Shown here one piece after another: positions 60,552-64,000 of a stretch of 64,000 bases of DNA; positions within the stretch are counted from its first letter, which is position 1, and every line of letters begins with the position of its first letter. The notes beneath the pieces were generated by a model that was given only the letters and a program-made list of their open reading frames with translations, was not told where the DNA came from and searched no databases. The DNA is taken from NCBI RefSeq assembly GCF_965215815.1, contig NZ_CBDCEO010000012.1, positions 1,178,001 to 1,242,000 on the forward strand, read 5' to 3'. Source of the DNA: Poriferisodalis sp965215815 (GTDB taxonomy: Bacteria; Actinomycetota; Acidimicrobiia; Acidimicrobiales; Poriferisodalaceae). The position numbers and the translations under genes are program-made.

Positions 60552-62432
60552 CTATGGGGCTGCCAACTCCTCGAGGCGCTTGCGTACCCCGGCGGTCACT
60601 TCTCCCGTGGTGAAGGGCACGCCGTCGATCTTTCCGATGTGTTCGACATCGATCAGGTACTTCGCTCGCACGAGATCGCAGAGTTGGCCCTTATTCATCT
60701 CGGGGCACACCACGGCCCGGTAGCGGCGCAGCACGTCGCCAAGATTCGCCGGCAGCGGATTGAGGTGTCGCAGATGCACGTGTGCGACCGGGAAGCCAGC
60801 CTCCCGCAGCCGTCCGGCGGCGGCGTCGATGGCTCCCCACGTGGAGCCCCAACCCAGCACGACCAGATCAGCATCGACGTCGCCGGCGATTTCGACATCG
60901 GGTACGTCGACACCGTCGATCTTGGCCTGCCGCAGGTCCACCATCAGCTGATGGTTCTCGGGCTCGTAAGAGATGTTGCCGGAGCCGTCCTCCTTCTCGA
61001 TGCCACCGATACGGTGCATCAAGCCGGGCGTGCCGGGGATGGCCCACGGCCGGGCCAGGGTCTGCGGATCTCGCAGGTACGGCAGGTAGATGCCGTCGCC
61101 GTCCTCGTTGGTGCCGTTGAATTCGGTGGCGAATTCGACCCCGATGTCGGGCAGCGTGCTGACGTCAGGCAGCAGCCACGGCTCGGAGCTATTGGCCAGG
61201 AAGCCGTCGGACAGCACGATCACCGGCGTCCGGTACTTCAGAGCGATGCGCGACGCCTCAATCGCGATGTCGAAGCAATCGGCCGGGCTGCGCGGCGCCA
61301 CTAGGGGCAGCGGCGACTCGGAGTGCCGCCCGTACATGGCCATCATCAAGTCGGCTTGCTCGGGCTTGGTCGGCAGTCCCGTGGACGGACCGCCGCGCTG
61401 GATGTCGAGCACCACCAACGGCAGCTCCAAGCTCACTGCGAGGCTCAGCGTCTCGCCCTTGAGGGCCAGGCCTGGCCCCGACGTGGCGGTGAATGCCAGC
61501 GCTCCGCCGAAGGCCGCCCCCACAGCGGACGCCGCGGCGGCGATCTCGTCTTCGGCCTGGAAGGTCCGCACGCCGAAGTTCTTCTTCAGCGACATCTCGT
61601 GCAGGATGTCCGAAGCCGGGGTGATCGGATATGAGCCGAGGAACACCGGCAGGCGCGCCAGCTGACCCGCCACGACGCAGCCCCACGCCAGCGCCGTGTT
61701 GCCGTTGACGTTGGTGTACTCGCCAGGTGTCAGCGGGGCCGGCTTGACCTCGTAGTGCGCCTCGAAGATCTCAGCGGTTTCGCCGAAGTTGTAGCCGGCC
61801 TTGAAGGCGGAGGTGTTGGCGTCAATGACCTGAGTGCGACCTCGGAACTTGGTGTTGATGAACTCGATGGTCGGCTCGGTCGGCCGGGTGTACATCCACG
61901 AGATCAACCCGAGCGCGAAGAAGTTCTTGGACCGTTCCGCGTCACGCGGCTTGACGCCGTGCTCGACCACCGCGTCGCGGGTGATCTGGCTCATCGGCAC
62001 CGGGTATGCCCGGTAGTCGTCAAGCGTGCCGTCTTCGAGCGGGTTGGAGGAGTAGCCGGCCTTCTCGAGGTTGCGGTCGGTGAAGGCATCGGTGTTGAGG
62101 ATCAGCGCGCCGCCCTGCGTGAGATGGTGCAGCTGAGCCTTCAGCGCAGCGGGGTTCATGGCTACCAGCACCGTCGGAGCGTCGCCCGGCGTGGTGATGT
62201 CGAAGTCCGAAATGCGTACCTGGAAGGCCGAGACGCCCGCCAGTGTCCCCTGCGGGGCGCGGATCTCGGCAGGGAAGTCCGGCAGGGTCGACAGGTCGTT
62301 TCCGAGTGCTGCGGAGATGCTCGTGAACTGGTCTCCGGTCAACTGCATGCCGTCGCCGGAGTCGCCGGCGAATCGGATGATGACCTCGTCGATCTCCTGC
62401 AGCGGCAATTCGCGCGCTGCGGTGTCGGTCAC
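60552..62432 (-). CDS. korA: 2-oxoacid:ferredoxin oxidoreductase, fused gamma-alpha subunit
   Basis: 626 residues. An N-terminal gamma-type domain ('IIRFAGDSGDGMQLTGDQFTS', 'ALNPAALKAQL'-like region) is fused to the alpha domain. The alpha domain contains 'GSYPITPASDILHEM', 'AEDEIAAAASAVGAAFGGALAFTATSGPG' (near 61480-61560) and 'QRGGPSTGLPTKPEQADLMMAMYGRH'. The fused gamma-alpha form is usual for KorA-type enzymes. The start is GTG 62432, with a strong AGGAGG Shine-Dalgarno four bases ahead. The long upstream open extension has no homology. Confidence 0.94.
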   Translation of the reverse strand: MTDTAARELPLQEIDEVIIRFAGDSGDGMQLTGDQFTSISAALGNDLSTLPDFPAEIRAPQGTLAGVSAFQVRISDFDITTPGDAPTVLVAMNPAALKAQLHHLTQGGALILNTDAFTDRNLEKAGYSSNPLEDGTLDDYRAYPVPMSQITRDAVVEHGVKPRDAERSKNFFALGLISWMYTRPTEPTIEFINTKFRGRTQVIDANTSAFKAGYNFGETAEIFEAHYEVKPAPLTPGEYTNVNGNTALAWGCVVAGQLARLPVFLGSYPITPASDILHEMSLKKNFGVRTFQAEDEIAAAASAVGAAFGGALAFTATSGPGLALKGETLSLAVSLELPLVVLDIQRGGPSTGLPTKPEQADLMMAMYGRHSESPLPLVAPRSPADCFDIAIEASRIALKYRTPVIVLSDGFLANSSEPWLLPDVSTLPDIGVEFATEFNGTNEDGDGIYLPYLRDPQTLARPWAIPGTPGLMHRIGGIEKEDGSGNISYEPENHQLMVDLRQAKIDGVDVPDVEIAGDVDADLVVLGWGSTWGAIDAAAGRLREAGFPVAHVHLRHLNPLPANLGDVLRRYRAVVCPEMNKGQLCDLVRAKYLIDVEHIGKIDGVPFTTGEVTAGVRKRLEELAAP

Positions 62433-62530
62433 AGTTCCTCCTGGGGGAAGACGGCTCCTGGGGGATTGCGGCCGCTCCAGGCGCCACGCTAGCCGCGGCT
62501 GCACCGATGTAGCCGGGTTGGGGTCACCTG

Positions 62531-63601
62531 TCAGGCGATGGTCACCGCCGGGTCCGAATACACGTCCTGAATGGCGCCGAGCAGCTCGACGCCCTCGACC
62601 ATTGGCCGTTGGAAGGCCTTGCGTCCCGAGATCAGCCCGATGCCGCCCGCTCGCTTGTTGACGACCGCAGTGGTGACGGCCTCGGCCAGGTCCGTGGCGC
62701 CCGAACTGGCTCCTCCCGAGTTGATCAACCCGACACGTCCCATGTAGCAATTGGCCACTTGCCAGCGGCACAGGTCCACTGGATGATCCGATGTCAGCCG
62801 GTCGTACACGGCAGCGTGGGTCTTGCCAAAACCCGAGACGGAGACGAAAGCGCCGTTGTTCTCGGGCAGCTTCTGCTTGATGATGTCGGCCTCGATCGTC
62901 ACGCCGATGTGGTTGGCTTGCCCGGTGGCGTCGGCGGACACATGGTGGTCAACGCCGCCTGGCTCGTTGGACAGGTTGATAGCTGGGTTGCGGAGGTAGC
63001 ACCACAGCACGGTGAACATGCCGAGCCGGTGTGCTTCGGTGAACGCAGCGGCTACCTCAGTGATCTGCCGTCCGCTCTCTGCCGAGCCAAAGTAGATAGT
63101 GGCTCCGACGCCAGCGGCGCCGAGCTCATGCGCCCGGGCGACCGAACCGAACATGATCTGGTCGTACTTTGCGGGGTACGTCAGCAGCTCGTTGTGGTTG
63201 AGCTTGACGATGGATGGGATGCGATGCGCGTAGCGGCGCGATACCGCTCCCAGCACGCCGAACGTGGTCGCCACTGCATTGCAGCCGCCCTCGATCGCCA
63301 ACTCCACAATGGAAGCTGGATCGAAGTAGATCGGGTTGGGGGCGAACGAAGCAGCCCCGGAGTGCTCGATGCCCTGGTCCACCGGCAAGATCGAGGCATA
63401 GCCGGTGCCGGCGAGGCGGCCGTGGTCGAACAGTGACTGAAGGCTCCGCATGACCTGCGGTGAACGGTCGGTGCAGGCTACGACGTCGGTCACGAAGTCC
63501 GGCCCGGGCAGGGTGAGCAGATCCCGCCCGATGCCTTCACACTTGTGGTCCAGCAAGTAGGAGGCCTGCTCGCCCAGCAGGCGCTCGATGTCGGTAGTCA
63601 T
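62531..63601 (-). CDS. Class I fructose-bisphosphate aldolase (DhnA/FbaB type)
   Basis: 356 residues from ATG 63601. 'YASILPVDQGIEHSGAASFAPNPIYFDP' (near 63310-63400) is the N-terminal hallmark of the DhnA/archaeal-type class I aldolases. 'SIVKLNHNELL' and 'AVGATIYFGSAESGRQI' follow, and 'GRVGLINSGGASSGATDLAEAV' is the phosphate-binding end. It would split fructose 1,6-bisphosphate through a Schiff-base Lys; related proteins condense other aldehydes. It lies upstream of korA on the same strand, with about 100 nt between them. Confidence 0.88.
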   Translation of the reverse strand: MTTDIERLLGEQASYLLDHKCEGIGRDLLTLPGPDFVTDVVACTDRSPQVMRSLQSLFDHGRLAGTGYASILPVDQGIEHSGAASFAPNPIYFDPASIVELAIEGGCNAVATTFGVLGAVSRRYAHRIPSIVKLNHNELLTYPAKYDQIMFGSVARAHELGAAGVGATIYFGSAESGRQITEVAAAFTEAHRLGMFTVLWCYLRNPAINLSNEPGGVDHHVSADATGQANHIGVTIEADIIKQKLPENNGAFVSVSGFGKTHAAVYDRLTSDHPVDLCRWQVANCYMGRVGLINSGGASSGATDLAEAVTTAVVNKRAGGIGLISGRKAFQRPMVEGVELLGAIQDVYSDPAVTIA

Positions 63602-63749
63602 GTTGGTCGCTTGCCTCGCGCGATCAGGCGGCGCCGGTACTGAGGGCCGGTACTGGGGGCGGCGCTCGCCGAATGACGGGGTCACTCTATCCGCGCGCTC
63701 ACGGCGGAAGGCTGATTCTGCGGGGATTTCTTGAAGTTGTGCGCTGTCG

Positions 63750-64000
63750 CTAGGCGTCGTGCGTGCCGAGCGCTGCCAGGCGGTCCTGAACATCAACGAA
63801 TTCGGGCTCGACATCGGCAATCCGGGCAAAGCCGCGCCGGGCCCGCTGCAAGTCCCCGGCCCGGTCGTACAGATCTGCGAGCGCGTACCACAGCCTGAGG
63901 TGGTGCTCCTGAGGGCGCTTAGGGCGCAACGGACCCGCCTCAAGCAAGCGGATGGCGTCGCGTGGGCGGCCTTCGTCCGTCAGCGCACCAGCGGCCACGA
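63750..64000 (-). CDS. TPR-repeat protein (C-terminal end; 5' part beyond window)
   Basis: The last 83 or so codons of a gene that begins right of position 64000. 'LRLWYALADLYDRAGDLQRARRGFARIADVEPEFVDVQDRLAALG' is a degenerate tetratricopeptide repeat pair, a protein-protein interaction module. No further function can be read from the visible part. Confidence 0.65.
   Translation of the reverse strand, partial: VAAGALTDEGRPRDAIRLLEAGPLRPKRPQEHHLRLWYALADLYDRAGDLQRARRGFARIADVEPEFVDVQDRLAALGTHDA

Overview
The window is high-GC bacterial chromosome. It most likely comes from an actinomycete (Actinomycetota). The main support is the block tlyA - NAD kinase - recN - steA - mctB - (glycosyltransferase, MraY-like protein) - pyrG - xer at 47-59 kb, which matches the order known from mycobacteria. 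Many first genes appear leaderless: a TAnnnT -10 box sits 6-8 nt before the start codon. Ferredoxin-dependent 2-oxoacid oxidoreductases, a class I DhnA-type aldolase and two DUF222/HNH (13E12-type) paralogues also fit. Placement in Acidimicrobiia or a relative is inference only.

Layout. 0-5.2 kb: start of a ThDP enzyme gene, leuS, and a DUF222/HNH gene. 5.7-12.5 kb: a secreted protein, then mutA-mutB and meaB (methylmalonyl-CoA mutase and its GTPase chaperone) around a PH-like membrane protein. 12.5-16 kb: nrdB and nrdA. 16.3-22 kb: an FAD reductase, a DUF427 gene with an in-frame UGA, a DUF6642 protein, tRNA-Pro(GGG), a small membrane protein, der, and a DUF512 radical-SAM protein. 22.2-26.7 kb: ispH followed by a scarred segment with toxin-antitoxin genes, an internally deleted ispH copy and a detached antitoxin tail. 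26.7-34.3 kb: plsC, fused aroA-cmk, tyrA, and a fused indolepyruvate:ferredoxin oxidoreductase. 34.4-38.3 kb: a 13-copy 26-bp tandem repeat, a pseudouridine synthase, scpB, scpA, and divergent trpS. 38.5-47 kb: an accessory region with the second DUF222/HNH gene, a large HSP90-like ATPase gene broken by an amber codon and an IS630-type element, a decayed vapBC, and an AAA/DUF4143 ATPase. 47-59.3 kb: the xer to tlyA block; recN carries a frame-breaking 77-bp tandem duplication. 59.4-64 kb: korB, korA, a class I aldolase, and the end of a TPR gene.

The observation most worth following is the DUF427 gene at 17.6-17.9 kb. The codon expected to encode its conserved cysteine is UGA. That UGA lies in the lower stem of a possible hairpin whose apical loop is GGUC, at a distance typical of bacterial SECIS elements. 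The gene may therefore encode an undescribed selenoprotein, although a decayed gene cannot be excluded from this window.

Other notable points are the recurrent leaderless promoter architecture (which sets many start codons), the aroA-cmk fusion, the recN duplication, and the exact footprint of the IS630 insertion. The accessory stretches at 23-26.7 kb and 38.5-47 kb look like sites of repeated insertion, duplication and decay.
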